Source: CATQHW01 sp965215345 (GTDB taxonomy: Bacteria > Spirochaetota > Spirochaetia > SZUA-6 > Bin103). Taken from it: a DNA stretch of 64,000 nt. A program made the translations under genes and the position numbers. Under the pieces are notes generated by a model. That model saw only the letters and a list, made by a program, of their open reading frames with translations, searched no databases and was not told the origin of the DNA. Location of the stretch: positions 1,426,001 through 1,490,000 of the forward strand of contig CBDCDL010000002.1 in the NCBI GenBank assembly GCA_965215345.1, given 5' to 3'. The first letter of the stretch is position 1, and every line of letters begins with the position of its first letter. Positions 36,932 through 45,197 of this stretch are shown in pieces.

Positions 36932-37302
36932 TCAGCGCGCGTCGCCGGATTCCTCGAGGTGCAGCATGTCCTGCCACACCTCGTCGATGAGATCGGCGAC
37001 GTAGCCGGTGATGAACGCCTCGAAGTACTTCCGGTCCCACACGGGCACGTGCGTGAACAGCTCGCGCGGGACCGAGTTCAGCAGGTCGCGGTAACACCAC
37101 TCCGGCAGACGGTACCCGGAGGTGGCGTGCGGCTGACCGCGTCGTCCATGCCCAGGCACTCGCTGCCCATGCCGAAGCGGCCGCAGGCCGCCCGAGCAAG
37201 GTGGCGGGGACAGCCCCGCTCCATCGCCGGCCTGACGATCTCGCGGAAGAAGTCCCTGCCCGGCTCGATGGCGCCGACGGCCGGTTCCTGCCGGGCGCCC
37301 AT
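36932..37302 (-). pseudogene. Remnant of an unidentified gene, DUF4037-like N-terminus, frameshifted
   Basis: Two adjoining frames look protein-like. The first, from an ATG at 37302, includes FFREIVRPAMERGCPRHLAR and FGMGSECLGMDDAVSR, which recalls the G-x-G-S-E-x-x-G-x-D-D-x-x-S-R pattern of DUF4037 nucleotidyltransferase-like proteins. The second, ending at 36932, reads GYRLPEWCYRDLLNSVPREL and continues to LIDEVWQDMLHLEE. They connect only across a frameshift near 37130-37140 and probably an internal deletion, because DUF4037 proteins are much longer. The remnant lies between the substrate-binding protein and the glycoside hydrolase of the ABC operon. Confidence 0.4.
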
Positions 37303-37316
37303 CGGGTCAGTCGTTC

Positions 37317-37365
37317 ATGGAGTCTGTCGGATTGCCGCTGACGCGCCGATCTCGACAGACTCCAT
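37317..37365. repeat. 13-bp perfect inverted repeat
   Basis: ATGGAGTCTGTCG (37317-37329) and CGACAGACTCCAT (37353-37365) are exact inverse copies around a 23-nt spacer. It lies 16 bp after the dppA stop, so it may act as a stabiliser or partial terminator that lowers expression of the rest of the operon relative to the binding protein. No T-run follows on either strand. Confidence 0.8.
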
Positions 37366-37381
37366 TCCCAATCTCTTTCCC

Positions 37382-39250
37382 TTATCGTGCCTCGTACTTG
37401 ATGTAGAACTGGTCGGGATAGGCCGAGTACTCCATCTTCTGGGCGGTCGCCACGTCCGGCAGGTTGCCGATGCGGTTGTGGCGGATGATGATCACCGGGA
37501 AGTCGGAGGTGATCGCGATCCAGCTCGTCACCTCCTCGGCCTCCATGATCCACAGCTCCTTGGTCAGGGCCGAGTAGGACTCCGGATCGGTGGCGGAGAT
37601 CACCTGCTGCTCCAGCTCCCAGGCGGCCAGGAACTCCGGCGGCGGGTTCTCGTACCTGGTGCCGAGTGTTTGCGTTTCCGGGTTGTAGCCGCCCGAACGG
37701 AACACCCACGGCAGGGACACCTGCAGGGACGGTCCCCAGTGCATGACCACCTGCATGTCGTAGGCGCGCATCTTCTCGAAGATGACCGAGCGCTTGACGG
37801 CGTTCATGATGGCGTCGAGTCCCACGTCCCGCCACTGGCGGACCACCATTTCCGTCTGCGGGGTGTTGACGAACCGGTCGGTGGGCGTGTCGATGATGAT
37901 CGTGACGTTCTGGCCGTCGGGATACTGCAGGATGCCGTCGCCGTCGGTGTCCTTGAGTCCGAGCTCGGCGAAGATGCGCTTCGCCTCGTCGGGATCGAAG
38001 CTGGCGTACGCCTCCATGCGGCTGTCGTAGAACGGAGAGTCGCGGCCGACCATCGTCCCGGACGGCTGCGCCAAGCCGAAGTAGAGCGCCTCGTTGATCT
38101 CGTCCCGGTTGATGGCCAGCGACAGCGCCCGCCGGAAGTCGACCTGGTGCATGAGCTTGGCGAGGTTCTCGTCGGCAGGCTCCAGGGCCAGCTTCAGGTA
38201 GCCCTGGAACGCCCCGCCCTTCCAGGTGAGGACCTGGTAGTCGCCGGCGGCCTCGCCTTCCTTCATGACCTGGTAGTTCTGGAAGCCCTGCATGCCGCGG
38301 CCCTGGACGTCGATCTGCCCCTGGATGACCGCCAGCGCCGCGGTCTGCTGGTCGGCCAGGATCCTGATGTGGATGTGGTCGATGTACGGGAGCTGGTTGC
38401 CCGCGGTGTCGACCACGGGATAGTACGGGTTGCGGGTGGCGCGGGACCCGTCGACGTCATCGAGCTGCGTGACGACCCAGGGACCGATCTGCGGGATGGC
38501 GCCGGGATCGTCCATGAAGCGAAGCTCGGTGTTGTTCTTGAAGTCCTCGTAGGTCGAATCGGCGTTGAACGTGGGATGGAACTGCTCGGCGTAGTGCTTG
38601 GGATACAGCGCCCAGGGTCCGGACACGTTCAGCGTCAGGTCCGGGTTGGGGACCGCGGAGATGTACTTGACCGTGTAGTCGTCGATCTTCTCCACCTCGA
38701 TGGGCTCACCGCCGGAGTGCGTCCACCAGCTCCCGTTCGGGTGGATGTTCGTGTCGTGGCCGACGTTCTCCATGGACCAGATGATGTCGTCGGCGGTCAG
38801 CGGATGGCCGTCCGACCACTTGGCGCCCCGCCGGTGCCAGACGGTGAGCTCGGTGTAGTCGTCGTTGAACTGGTATTCCTTGGCGTACAGCGGGTCCAGG
38901 CCGCCGAAGTGCACGCCGTCGTTCAGGTATCCCGCCAAGTCGTAGGGGATGATGAAGCCGAAGCCGCCGGCATCGCCCAGGCCGCGGTAGTAGTTCAACT
39001 GGATCCAGCCGCCGACGGCGTCGGGCGCCCAGCGGCGCAGCGTGCCGCCGTACTGGCCGATCTCGCCCAGCACCTCCCGGACCAGCGGCTCGTCGGAGAC
39101 GCGCTCCGCGACCGGTGGCAGGTCGCCGGCGGCCACCATCTCGGCCAGCATGGGCGCCTCGCCGTAGTCCATGGTCTGGGCGTGGGCGGCCGCGCCGGCG
39201 AGCAGACCCGCGAGGGCCAGTGCGATCGATGTGCGAAGTACCTTCCTCAT
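37382..39250 (-). CDS. ABC transporter substrate-binding protein, family 5 (DppA/OppA-like)
   Basis: About 622 residues from the ATG at 39250, which has a GGAGG Shine-Dalgarno 6 nt upstream. The signal peptide MRKVLRTSIALALAGLLAGA leads to cleavage after AHA near residue 24. The mature protein has SBP_bac_5 features: WHRRGAKWSDGHPLTADDII, VDFRRALSLAINRDEINEAL and LAQPSGTMVGRDSP. It would capture ligand in the periplasm and deliver it to the DppBC-like channel. The frame upstream of 39250 runs into the IS110-type element and is not part of the protein. Confidence 0.93.
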   Translation of the reverse strand: MRKVLRTSIALALAGLLAGAAAHAQTMDYGEAPMLAEMVAAGDLPPVAERVSDEPLVREVLGEIGQYGGTLRRWAPDAVGGWIQLNYYRGLGDAGGFGFIIPYDLAGYLNDGVHFGGLDPLYAKEYQFNDDYTELTVWHRRGAKWSDGHPLTADDIIWSMENVGHDTNIHPNGSWWTHSGGEPIEVEKIDDYTVKYISAVPNPDLTLNVSGPWALYPKHYAEQFHPTFNADSTYEDFKNNTELRFMDDPGAIPQIGPWVVTQLDDVDGSRATRNPYYPVVDTAGNQLPYIDHIHIRILADQQTAALAVIQGQIDVQGRGMQGFQNYQVMKEGEAAGDYQVLTWKGGAFQGYLKLALEPADENLAKLMHQVDFRRALSLAINRDEINEALYFGLAQPSGTMVGRDSPFYDSRMEAYASFDPDEAKRIFAELGLKDTDGDGILQYPDGQNVTIIIDTPTDRFVNTPQTEMVVRQWRDVGLDAIMNAVKRSVIFEKMRAYDMQVVMHWGPSLQVSLPWVFRSGGYNPETQTLGTRYENPPPEFLAAWELEQQVISATDPESYSALTKELWIMEAEEVTSWIAITSDFPVIIIRHNRIGNLPDVATAQKMEYSAYPDQFYIKYEAR

Positions 39251-39283
39251 CGAAACCTCCTGCGTGCTCGATGGCATTCGATA

Positions 39284-39312
39284 GCGGTAGCGCAATCGCG
39301 AACGGCTGTCAA
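39284..39312 (-). promoter_or_regulatory. Possible promoter of the dppA-like gene
   Basis: On the minus strand TTGACA (39307-39312) is followed after 17 bp by TACCGC (39284-39289). The -35 is perfect and the -10 weak. It lies between the IS110-type element and the gene, so the operon may have kept its own promoter. Confidence 0.3.
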
Positions 39313-39364
39313 CGATCGTCGCGGCGTTCTCTGTCGAGAGACCCGTCCTCCTTAGAAACAATAG

Positions 39365-40777
39365 TCAGGCGGCCTCCGGAACGAGCTGGAAACCGAGAGC
39401 GCGGGCGTCGTTGCGAAGGCGGCGTTCAAGGCGTTTGCGGTCCTGGCGCTGGTGGTTGTCGAGGAGGCTGTCGTCGTAGTCCACGTGGTAGGTGATGAGG
39501 TGGTAGATGATGCGCGCCAGCTTGTGGGCGGTGGCGGTGACCGCCTTCGGAGTGCCGAGGCGGGCGCGCTTGCGCCGGAAGTACTCGCCGAGGGCGGTGG
39601 GGCTGCGATACAGCGACTGCGTCGCCCAGCGCAGCGCCTGCGCGGCGCGATTGGCGCCGGGTCCGGTGTGCGAACTGATGATCTTGCCGCCCGTGATCTT
39701 GTTCTGGGGACAGAGGTGCAACCAGGACGCGAAATGGCTCGCATCGGGAAAACGGGACAGATCGGGGCCGAGTTCGGCGAACAGGGTCAGGGCAGTGCTC
39801 TCGCCGATGCCGGGAATGAGCGTCAGGTCGGTACCGAACAGGCGCGTAAGGTAGTCGTTCAGTTCGAACGGCTCAGCAGGAGCGGGAGTGCCTTGCGGCG
39901 AACTCGTGGCGCCCTCAGAGTCGGCCTCGGGAGTGCTGTCGGCGCTGCTGGGCGTGTCGTCGGAGGGCTCTTGGGGCGGCGCCTTCTGGGCCGCCTCCAA
40001 CGAGCGGATGCAGCCCTCGATCTGCTGGTCACACGCGCTGATCAGCTGTTGGTAGTGGGCATACGTCTGCCGTGCTTGGCCCAACGTGAACAGGTGCTCG
40101 GGACGCCAATCACCCTCCAACGCCTTGATGAGCGTGAGGCGGTTGGCTCTGATCGTGCTGTGGGCCAGATCCGCCAAGCGCGCCGGGTCGTGCTCACCGT
40201 CCAGGATGGCGTCGGTAATGGCCAAGCCGCTCACCCCGGTCAGGTCAGAGATGGCATGGTGCAGGTGGACGTTCATCTGATCGAAGGACTTCTGCATGTG
40301 CATCACACTGCGGGAGGCCGACTTCACCAGCATTGCGCGCTGACGCAGCAACGCGCGCAGCGCACAGACCTCGTCAGGCGGTCGGAAGGAGCCGCTCAGC
40401 AGTCCTACCGAGTGCAAGTAGCGCAGCCACTCGCAGTCGGCTACGTCGCTCTTGCGTCCGGGTGCAGAACGTACGTGGCGCGCGTTGACCAGCACCACGT
40501 CGAAGCCGCGAGCTTCCAGGATCTGCATCACCGGAATCCAGTAGACTCCCGTCGACTCCATGGCAACGGTCGTTACCTGGCACTCGCTGAGCCAGTCGGC
40601 CAAGGCGTGCAGGTCGCTGGTGAACGTGGGGAAATTGCGGATCGCGGGGCTGGCGCGGTCTGCGCGCACCGCTGCGTACACCGCGGTGGCGCCCACATCC
40701 AAGCCTGCGGCATCCGGATTGACCGTCTTCGGTTGTGCCGTGCGTCTGCCGGTGCGTCGGCGCCTGCGTCGAGCCAT
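39365..40777 (-). CDS. IS110-family transposase (DEDD recombinase)
   Basis: About 470 residues from the ATG at 40777, preceded by GGAGGT 6 nt upstream. The RuvC-like DEDD domain shows AAGLDVGATAVYAAV (Asp), VAMESTGVYWIP (Glu) and PGRKSDVADCEWLRYL (Asp, Asp). The C-terminal Transposase_20 domain has LIPGIGESTALTLFAELG and HFASWLHLCPQNKITGGK, with the Ser region before HTGPGANRAAQALR. A Ser/Thr/Pro/Glu-rich insert lies between the domains (about residues 265-300). IS110 enzymes act with a bridge RNA encoded in a non-coding end. No terminal inverted repeats are expected. The protein looks complete. Confidence 0.94.
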   Translation of the reverse strand: MARRRRRRTGRRTAQPKTVNPDAAGLDVGATAVYAAVRADRASPAIRNFPTFTSDLHALADWLSECQVTTVAMESTGVYWIPVMQILEARGFDVVLVNARHVRSAPGRKSDVADCEWLRYLHSVGLLSGSFRPPDEVCALRALLRQRAMLVKSASRSVMHMQKSFDQMNVHLHHAISDLTGVSGLAITDAILDGEHDPARLADLAHSTIRANRLTLIKALEGDWRPEHLFTLGQARQTYAHYQQLISACDQQIEGCIRSLEAAQKAPPQEPSDDTPSSADSTPEADSEGATSSPQGTPAPAEPFELNDYLTRLFGTDLTLIPGIGESTALTLFAELGPDLSRFPDASHFASWLHLCPQNKITGGKIISSHTGPGANRAAQALRWATQSLYRSPTALGEYFRRKRARLGTPKAVTATAHKLARIIYHLITYHVDYDDSLLDNHQRQDRKRLERRLRNDARALGFQLVPEAA

Positions 40778-41070
40778 AGTGAACCTCCACTGTGAACCGA
40801 GTGAAGCGGCCGAGGCGTGAGCAACAAGCATTCTCCTTATCGGGATGGCCGGCACCGGCCAGCGTCGACCTCACCAATGACTACGCCACGAGCCTCGGGA
40901 CCAAGCTTGACAACGGGTTCGTCTTGCGACGGATACACCAATGACGTGCCGGCCTACTTCGCGCTTCACCCGGAGATGTGGTTCACACAATAATGCCCCT
41001 CCCCTGTTTCTTCCATGACCACGCCGGGCACCGGCCAGTAGGAGAGCTTGACACGCAGGAACGAGGTCCA
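40778..41070 (-). ncRNA. Candidate non-coding left end / bridge-RNA region of the IS110-type element
   Basis: This roughly 290-bp stretch upstream of the transposase has no gene and separates it from the cut toxin gene. It holds a near-perfect hairpin (TGGCCGG-CA-CCGGCCA, 40846-40861) and two direct repeats: CACCAATGAC at 40872 and 40936, and GGCACCGGCCAG at 40851 and 41027. Known IS110 elements encode their bridge RNA in such a region. I cannot fold it reliably or fix the element's ends. A CTCCTTA repeat at 39348 and 40833 could be a core but would leave too short a left end. Confidence 0.3.
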
Positions 41071-41181
41071 AAGGCTTGCCAGTACGTAGTGCTGCATCAA
41101 CTCCGCAAGCATGTTCTCCTGCTCGATGGCGTTCGCCGGGGCGTACTCGCGGACCCGCGCCTGCAGGACGTCACTCAGCAA
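40966..41181 (-). pseudogene. Truncated AbiEii-family toxin
   Basis: The first about 37 residues (LSDVLQARVREYAPANAIEQ then ENMLAELMQHYVLASLW) match the N-terminus of AbiEii/COG2253 nucleotidyltransferase toxins, including the E-x-x-x-x-E-L-x-Q-x-Y-V-L-A-S-L block. After LASLW the frame continues into unrelated sequence and stops at 40966. The nucleotidyltransferase core (the GGT and D-x-D region that follows YVLASL in intact toxins) is absent. The start, TTG at 41181, overlaps the antitoxin stop by 11 bp. The break lies near the presumed end of the IS110-type element, the likely cause. Confidence 0.65.
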
Positions 41182-41830
41182 GAGGCGCTTCTCTCGCCAG
41201 ATTCTCGAGATAGGCGACGACCCTTCGGTCTCGGATGCTGTCGCTGATCGCGGGTAGCGCCGCGATCGACACGCCGCTCAGATCCTCCGGCTCGATGCGC
41301 AGCGATTCCAGAACATACCCGAGACCGTCGTGCCGCCACGACACCGCCTTGTTGAGGTAGAGCATGTCCGCCAAGGCGCGCAACGGCGTGGCCACGAACG
41401 CCCACGAGCTGGCCCCGAGCTTGACCGCCTCCACGCCGGCCCGCGGCTGCTGTGCCGGAACACGTTGAAACGAGAACACTCCGACGTCCGTCGCGTATGA
41501 TCGACTTCTCCGTACCGTTACGCTGCTGGTCTGCTGAACCGCCTCCGGAATGAGCTCGTGATGAGCAAGCGCGGACTCCAGACTGACATGTGACGGCGAA
41601 TGAAGAAACGCGGCGACGACGTACGGATGCACTTTCGTCTTGCGGTACTCCGCACGCAACACGAACCGCCCGGGCATGAGACGGGTGATCTCACCGCTCG
41701 CCACGGCCCGGTGCACCAACTGCTTGCGAGCGCCGGCGGACCCGTGGGGAAAGAGGTTCCCTACAACCGTCTCGTTGAACAGCCCACCCGGTGGGGCGAG
41801 CTTCATCACGGCTTCCGTCAGCGACTGCAT
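41171..41830 (-). CDS. abiEi: AbiEi-family antitoxin / transcriptional regulator (type IV toxin-antitoxin)
   Basis: About 219 residues. An N-terminal winged-helix (VVGNLFPHGSAGARKQLVHR, then RLMPGRFVL) precedes the AbiEi domain: VSLESALAHHELIPEAVQQT, SVTVRRSRSYATDVGVFSFQ, FVATPLRALADMLYL. AbiEi proteins repress their own promoter through inverted repeats and counter the AbiEii toxin. The ATG at 41830 is preferred because a GTG at 41839 lies within the operator palindrome. The toxin gene behind it is truncated, so this antitoxin is now an orphan. Confidence 0.85.
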   Translation of the reverse strand: MQSLTEAVMKLAPPGGLFNETVVGNLFPHGSAGARKQLVHRAVASGEITRLMPGRFVLRAEYRKTKVHPYVVAAFLHSPSHVSLESALAHHELIPEAVQQTSSVTVRRSRSYATDVGVFSFQRVPAQQPRAGVEAVKLGASSWAFVATPLRALADMLYLNKAVSWRHDGLGYVLESLRIEPEDLSGVSIAALPAISDSIRDRRVVAYLENLAREAPLAE

Positions 41831-41833
41831 CGT

Positions 41834-41868
41834 GCTCACAGGTTACGGAAAACGTAACCTGTGAGCAA
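41834..41868 (-). promoter_or_regulatory. abiE promoter inside a perfect 14-bp inverted repeat
   Basis: GCTCACAGGTTACG (41834-41847) and CGTAACCTGTGAGC (41853-41866) are exact inverse copies around five bases. On the minus strand the repeat contains TTGCTC (41863-41868) and, 17 bp on, TAACCT (41840-41845), a plausible -35/-10 pair. The start codon follows within 10 bp. AbiEi is known to repress by binding paired inverted repeats at its promoter, so this is very likely its operator. Confidence 0.75.
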
Positions 41869-41984
41869 ATTATCAGCATGAGCGGCCCGATTCATGGCTG
41901 CGCGATACGGTAGGCCCCGGCAGGGCCGGTCAAACCTCGCGGCGTACTCGCCGCGCGCCGGAATCGGGCCGAGCCTCCCTTTAC

Positions 41985-42845
41985 CTACCGCTCCCAGGTC
42001 CGCTTGCGCGGATCGGTGACGTTGACCGACAGTTCCGGCCCCAGGCCCTCGATGGACATGCGCACCACGTCGCCGTCCTGGATGGGCGACAGCGCATAGT
42101 GGTGGGTGCCGGTGGAGACCACGTCGCCGGGCTCCAGGGCGACGACGGCGGTGACCTCGGCCAGCAGCTCGGGCACGTGGCGGGCCATCTCGCCGGTGTT
42201 GACGTCGTGCTTGAGGGTGTCGTTCACCCACAGCCGCATGCCGAGGGCGTTGGGGTCGGCGATCTCGTCGGCGGTCACCAGCACCGGGCCCATCGGGCCG
42301 AAGGTGTGCCAGCTCTTGCCCAGGAAGAAGCCGCCGGGCAGGCCGCGCGCGGAGACGTCCATGAACTGGGTGTAGCCGAAGATCCTGCCCAGGGCGTCCT
42401 CCGGCGCCAGCTTGGCGGCCGGTTTGCCCATGACCAGCGCGAACTCGGGCTCGAAGTGGAACACCGTGGCGTCGGCGTCGGCCAGCTCGACGGTGTCGCC
42501 GGTGGTCATGACCGAGGTGGGCGACTTGAGGAAGGCGTTGAAGGTCTCCTTCTCCGGGTGGTCGGGCTCGATGTAGTTGCCGGCCAGGCAGACGAGCTGT
42601 CCGGGACGCGGCACGGGCGGCCGCAGCGTGACCTGGTCGACCGGCCGCGCGGTGCCGGATGCGGCGGCGGACGCGATGGCGTCGCGGCGATCGTCCCAGC
42701 CCGCGATGACCTGGTTGAGCAGGGCCTGGGCGCTGTTGGCCTGAGCGGAGTGGCGGTGCAGATCGGCGACGGCGCCTGAGACGTCGACGACGCCGTCGTC
42801 GCGCAGCACGCCGAGTCGGTAGTCGTCGAAGAAGACGAGCTTCAC
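41985..42845 (-). CDS. Fumarylacetoacetate hydrolase (FAH) family protein
   Basis: About 286 residues. The FAH core has LVCLAGNYIEPDHPEKETFN, the metal-binding FHFEPEFALVMGK with Glu residues in the expected E-x-E positions, FGYTQFMDVSARG and GDVVSTGTHH. These enzymes cleave C-C bonds of acylpyruvates or hydrate and decarboxylate related diketo acids. A GTG at 42845 with GGAGG 9 nt upstream is chosen; the frame continues upstream only as a shadow of the divergent nagA-like gene. GMRLWVNDTLKHDVNTGEM is typical of 2-keto-3-deoxy acid or ureidoglycolate-lyase-like members. Substrate not assignable. Confidence 0.88.
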   Translation of the reverse strand: MKLVFFDDYRLGVLRDDGVVDVSGAVADLHRHSAQANSAQALLNQVIAGWDDRRDAIASAAASGTARPVDQVTLRPPVPRPGQLVCLAGNYIEPDHPEKETFNAFLKSPTSVMTTGDTVELADADATVFHFEPEFALVMGKPAAKLAPEDALGRIFGYTQFMDVSARGLPGGFFLGKSWHTFGPMGPVLVTADEIADPNALGMRLWVNDTLKHDVNTGEMARHVPELLAEVTAVVALEPGDVVSTGTHHYALSPIQDGDVVRMSIEGLGPELSVNVTDPRKRTWER

Positions 42846-42930
42846 GTGGTTGCCTCCGTGGTGGGGGTGTCGGCTGGTGACGGCCCCGCGCTGGGGGCCG
42901 GAACTGCGCGCATAGTACCATGACGGCAGG

Positions 42931-44031
42931 ATGGAAGCCGTAGTTTTCGACGCCGTGTCGGGCGAGCCGGCGCCGGCCGGGCGCGCCGCGTCTACGCGTG
43001 AGATGCCGGCCGGCTTGGCGCCGGTAAGCGGGCCGGCGCTGTTCGATCCCCAAGTCAACGGGTTCGCGGGCGTCGACTTCCACACCGCCGACCTGGCCGT
43101 GGACGCCGTCGAGCACGCGGTCGCGGCGCTGTGGGATGCCGGCTGCTCGCACCTGCTGCCCACCGTGACCACCGGACCCGTGGACCGGATGGAGGCGCAG
43201 CTCGCCGCGCTGGCGGCGGCCCTGCGCAACCCGCGGGTGCGGGACGCCGTGCCCGGCTTCCACGTGGAGGGTCCGTTCCTGAGTCCGGTCGAGGGGTTCC
43301 GTGGCGCCCATGATGCGGACTGCATGCTCGACCCCGATCCGACCGTCTACGAGCGGCTGCAGCGGGCGTCCGGAGGCAGCGTCGTGATGCTGACCCTGGC
43401 GCCGGAGCTGCCCGGATCGGTGGAGCTGATCCGGCGCGCCGCGGCCGACGGCGTGACGGTGTGCGCCGGCCACAGCGACGTCGGCGGCGCCGAGCTGGCC
43501 GAGGCGGTGCGCGCCGGGTTGCGGCTGTGGACGCATCTGGGCAACGGCTGCGCGGCGCAGGTGCACCGCCACGACAACGTGATCAACCGCGCCCTGGCCT
43601 GCCCGGACCTGGCCGCCTCGGTCGTCCCGGACGGGATCCACCTGCCGCCGGCGCTGCTCGGCCGGCTTACGGCCGCCCTGGGGACGAGCCGGCTGGTCGC
43701 GACCACGGACGCGATGTCGGCGGCGGGCGCCCCGCCCGGCATCTACAGCCTGGGCGAGAAGCGGCTGGAGGTCGGCGCCGACCGGGTCGTCCGCGACGTG
43801 GGCGGCACCTACTTCGCGGGCTCCAGCCTGACGCCGCTGGAGGGCCTCTGCAACCTGGTCCGCATCGGCGGGCTGGGCCTGCAGGCGGCATGGCGGGCCT
43901 GGACCTGGCTGCGCGACCGGATGTTCCCGGCGATCGAGGCGCCGCGCATCGCGGTGCCGTTTCCCACCGGCCGGCCGGAGTTTCGGCATGGCATGATCGA
44001 GCAGATGCACGAACATGCGGGGCCGAAATGA
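42931..44031 (+). CDS. nagA: N-acetylglucosamine-6-phosphate deacetylase-like amidohydrolase (NagA)
   Basis: 366 residues. The barrel begins almost at once with ALFDPQVNGFAGVDFH; the usual N-terminal sandwich strands are shortened. PGFHVEGPFLSP holds the metal-binding Glu, VCAGHSDVGGAE and RLWTHLGNGC carry His ligands, PDGIHL follows, and TTDAMSAAG holds the catalytic Asp. NagA deacetylates GlcNAc-6-phosphate. Its stop overlaps the next gene's start as ATGA, so a coupled oxidoreductase acts with it. The shortened N-terminus and oxidoreductase partner leave room for another N-acetylated sugar substrate. Confidence 0.85.
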   Translation: MEAVVFDAVSGEPAPAGRAASTREMPAGLAPVSGPALFDPQVNGFAGVDFHTADLAVDAVEHAVAALWDAGCSHLLPTVTTGPVDRMEAQLAALAAALRNPRVRDAVPGFHVEGPFLSPVEGFRGAHDADCMLDPDPTVYERLQRASGGSVVMLTLAPELPGSVELIRRAAADGVTVCAGHSDVGGAELAEAVRAGLRLWTHLGNGCAAQVHRHDNVINRALACPDLAASVVPDGIHLPPALLGRLTAALGTSRLVATTDAMSAAGAPPGIYSLGEKRLEVGADRVVRDVGGTYFAGSSLTPLEGLCNLVRIGGLGLQAAWRAWTWLRDRMFPAIEAPRIAVPFPTGRPEFRHGMIEQMHEHAGPK

Positions 44032-45197
44032 TCCGGCTCGGCGTGATCGGCTGCGGCGGGCGCGCCGCCGCCCTGATGCATCAGATGGCCGAGATCGACC
44101 CGGCCGTGGAGCTGGTCGGCGTGCTCGACCCGGACGTCGAGAGGGTTCGTTCGCGCTTGCCCGCGCGGTTCTCCGGCGTGCCGTTCTACGATTCGGTGGG
44201 AGCGCTGACCCGCGGGGCTCGCCCGACCGCCCTGCTGGTAGGCACGCGCTGCAACCTGCACACCGAATACGCGATTCAGGTGCGGGACCTGGATCTGCCG
44301 CTGTTCCTGGAGAAACCGGTATCCATCTCCATGCAGCAGGCGCGCCGCCTGGAAGCGGCCTATGCGGGGCGGTACGAACGGGTGGTGGTCAGCTTCCCGC
44401 TGCGCGTATCGTCGTTGACGGAGCTGATCTCCGAGCGCATCCGATCGGGCTCGCTGGGCTCGCCCGAGCACATCGCCGCCACCAACTACGTGAGCTACGG
44501 CACCGTCTACTGGGAACAGGGCTACCGCGACTTCACCATCACGCAGGGGCTGTTCCTGCAGAAGGCGACTCACGACTTCGACTACATCGCGATGCTGATG
44601 GGCTCGCCGATCGTGCAGGTCGCGGCGATGGGCACCTACGGCCACGTCTTCGGCGGCGACAAGCCGCCCGGGCTGCGCTGCTCGGCCTGCGACGAGACCG
44701 CCACCTGCCCGGAGAGCCCGGAGAACCGGCGCCGCAACGGGCTGGGGACCGCGGATGACCACCTGTGCCTGTTCTCGTCCGACACGCGCACCGACGAAGG
44801 CACCAACGAGGACTGCTCGACCGCGCTGATGCGGTTCGCCTCCGGCGCGCACGGCATCTACACCCAGGTGTTCTTCACCCGGCGCGACGCGCATCGCCGC
44901 GGCGCCGTGGTCTCCGGCTATCAGGGGACGATCGAGTTCGACTGGTACACCTCGGATTACCGGGAGGTTCGCCACCACGACCGCTTCAGCGAGCAGGGCC
45001 ACCTCGACGAAGGCGAAGGCGGGCACCACGGCGGCGACGCCAATCTGATCGGCGACTTCCTGGCGCTGGCCCGCGACGGCACCCCCCCGCGCGCCGATCT
45101 GCGCTGCGGTCTGGCGAGCGTCTACACCTCGCTCGCCGCCCGGGAGTCCGCCGCCACCGGCAGTTTCGTCGACGTCCGGCAGCTCGGAGCGCCGTGA
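44028..45197 (+). CDS. Gfo/Idh/MocA family oxidoreductase
   Basis: 389 residues. The N-terminal Rossmann fold has IRLGVIGCGGRAAALMHQM, ALLVGTRCNLHTEYAIQ and the signature LFLEKPVSISMQQA. The C-terminal part includes ATHDFDYIAMLMG and a Cys-rich CSACDETATCPES insert that may hold a metal. Such enzymes oxidise or epimerise sugars with NAD(P). The start overlaps the nagA-like stop. Together they could process an amino-sugar derivative, but the exact substrate cannot be inferred. Confidence 0.88.
   Translation: MIRLGVIGCGGRAAALMHQMAEIDPAVELVGVLDPDVERVRSRLPARFSGVPFYDSVGALTRGARPTALLVGTRCNLHTEYAIQVRDLDLPLFLEKPVSISMQQARRLEAAYAGRYERVVVSFPLRVSSLTELISERIRSGSLGSPEHIAATNYVSYGTVYWEQGYRDFTITQGLFLQKATHDFDYIAMLMGSPIVQVAAMGTYGHVFGGDKPPGLRCSACDETATCPESPENRRRNGLGTADDHLCLFSSDTRTDEGTNEDCSTALMRFASGAHGIYTQVFFTRRDAHRRGAVVSGYQGTIEFDWYTSDYREVRHHDRFSEQGHLDEGEGGHHGGDANLIGDFLALARDGTPPRADLRCGLASVYTSLAARESAATGSFVDVRQLGAP

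Noticed and set aside
39348..40839. CTCCTTA direct repeat as IS110 core ends
   Set aside because: It would leave only about 60 bp before the transposase, too short for the non-coding end; seven bases can match by chance.
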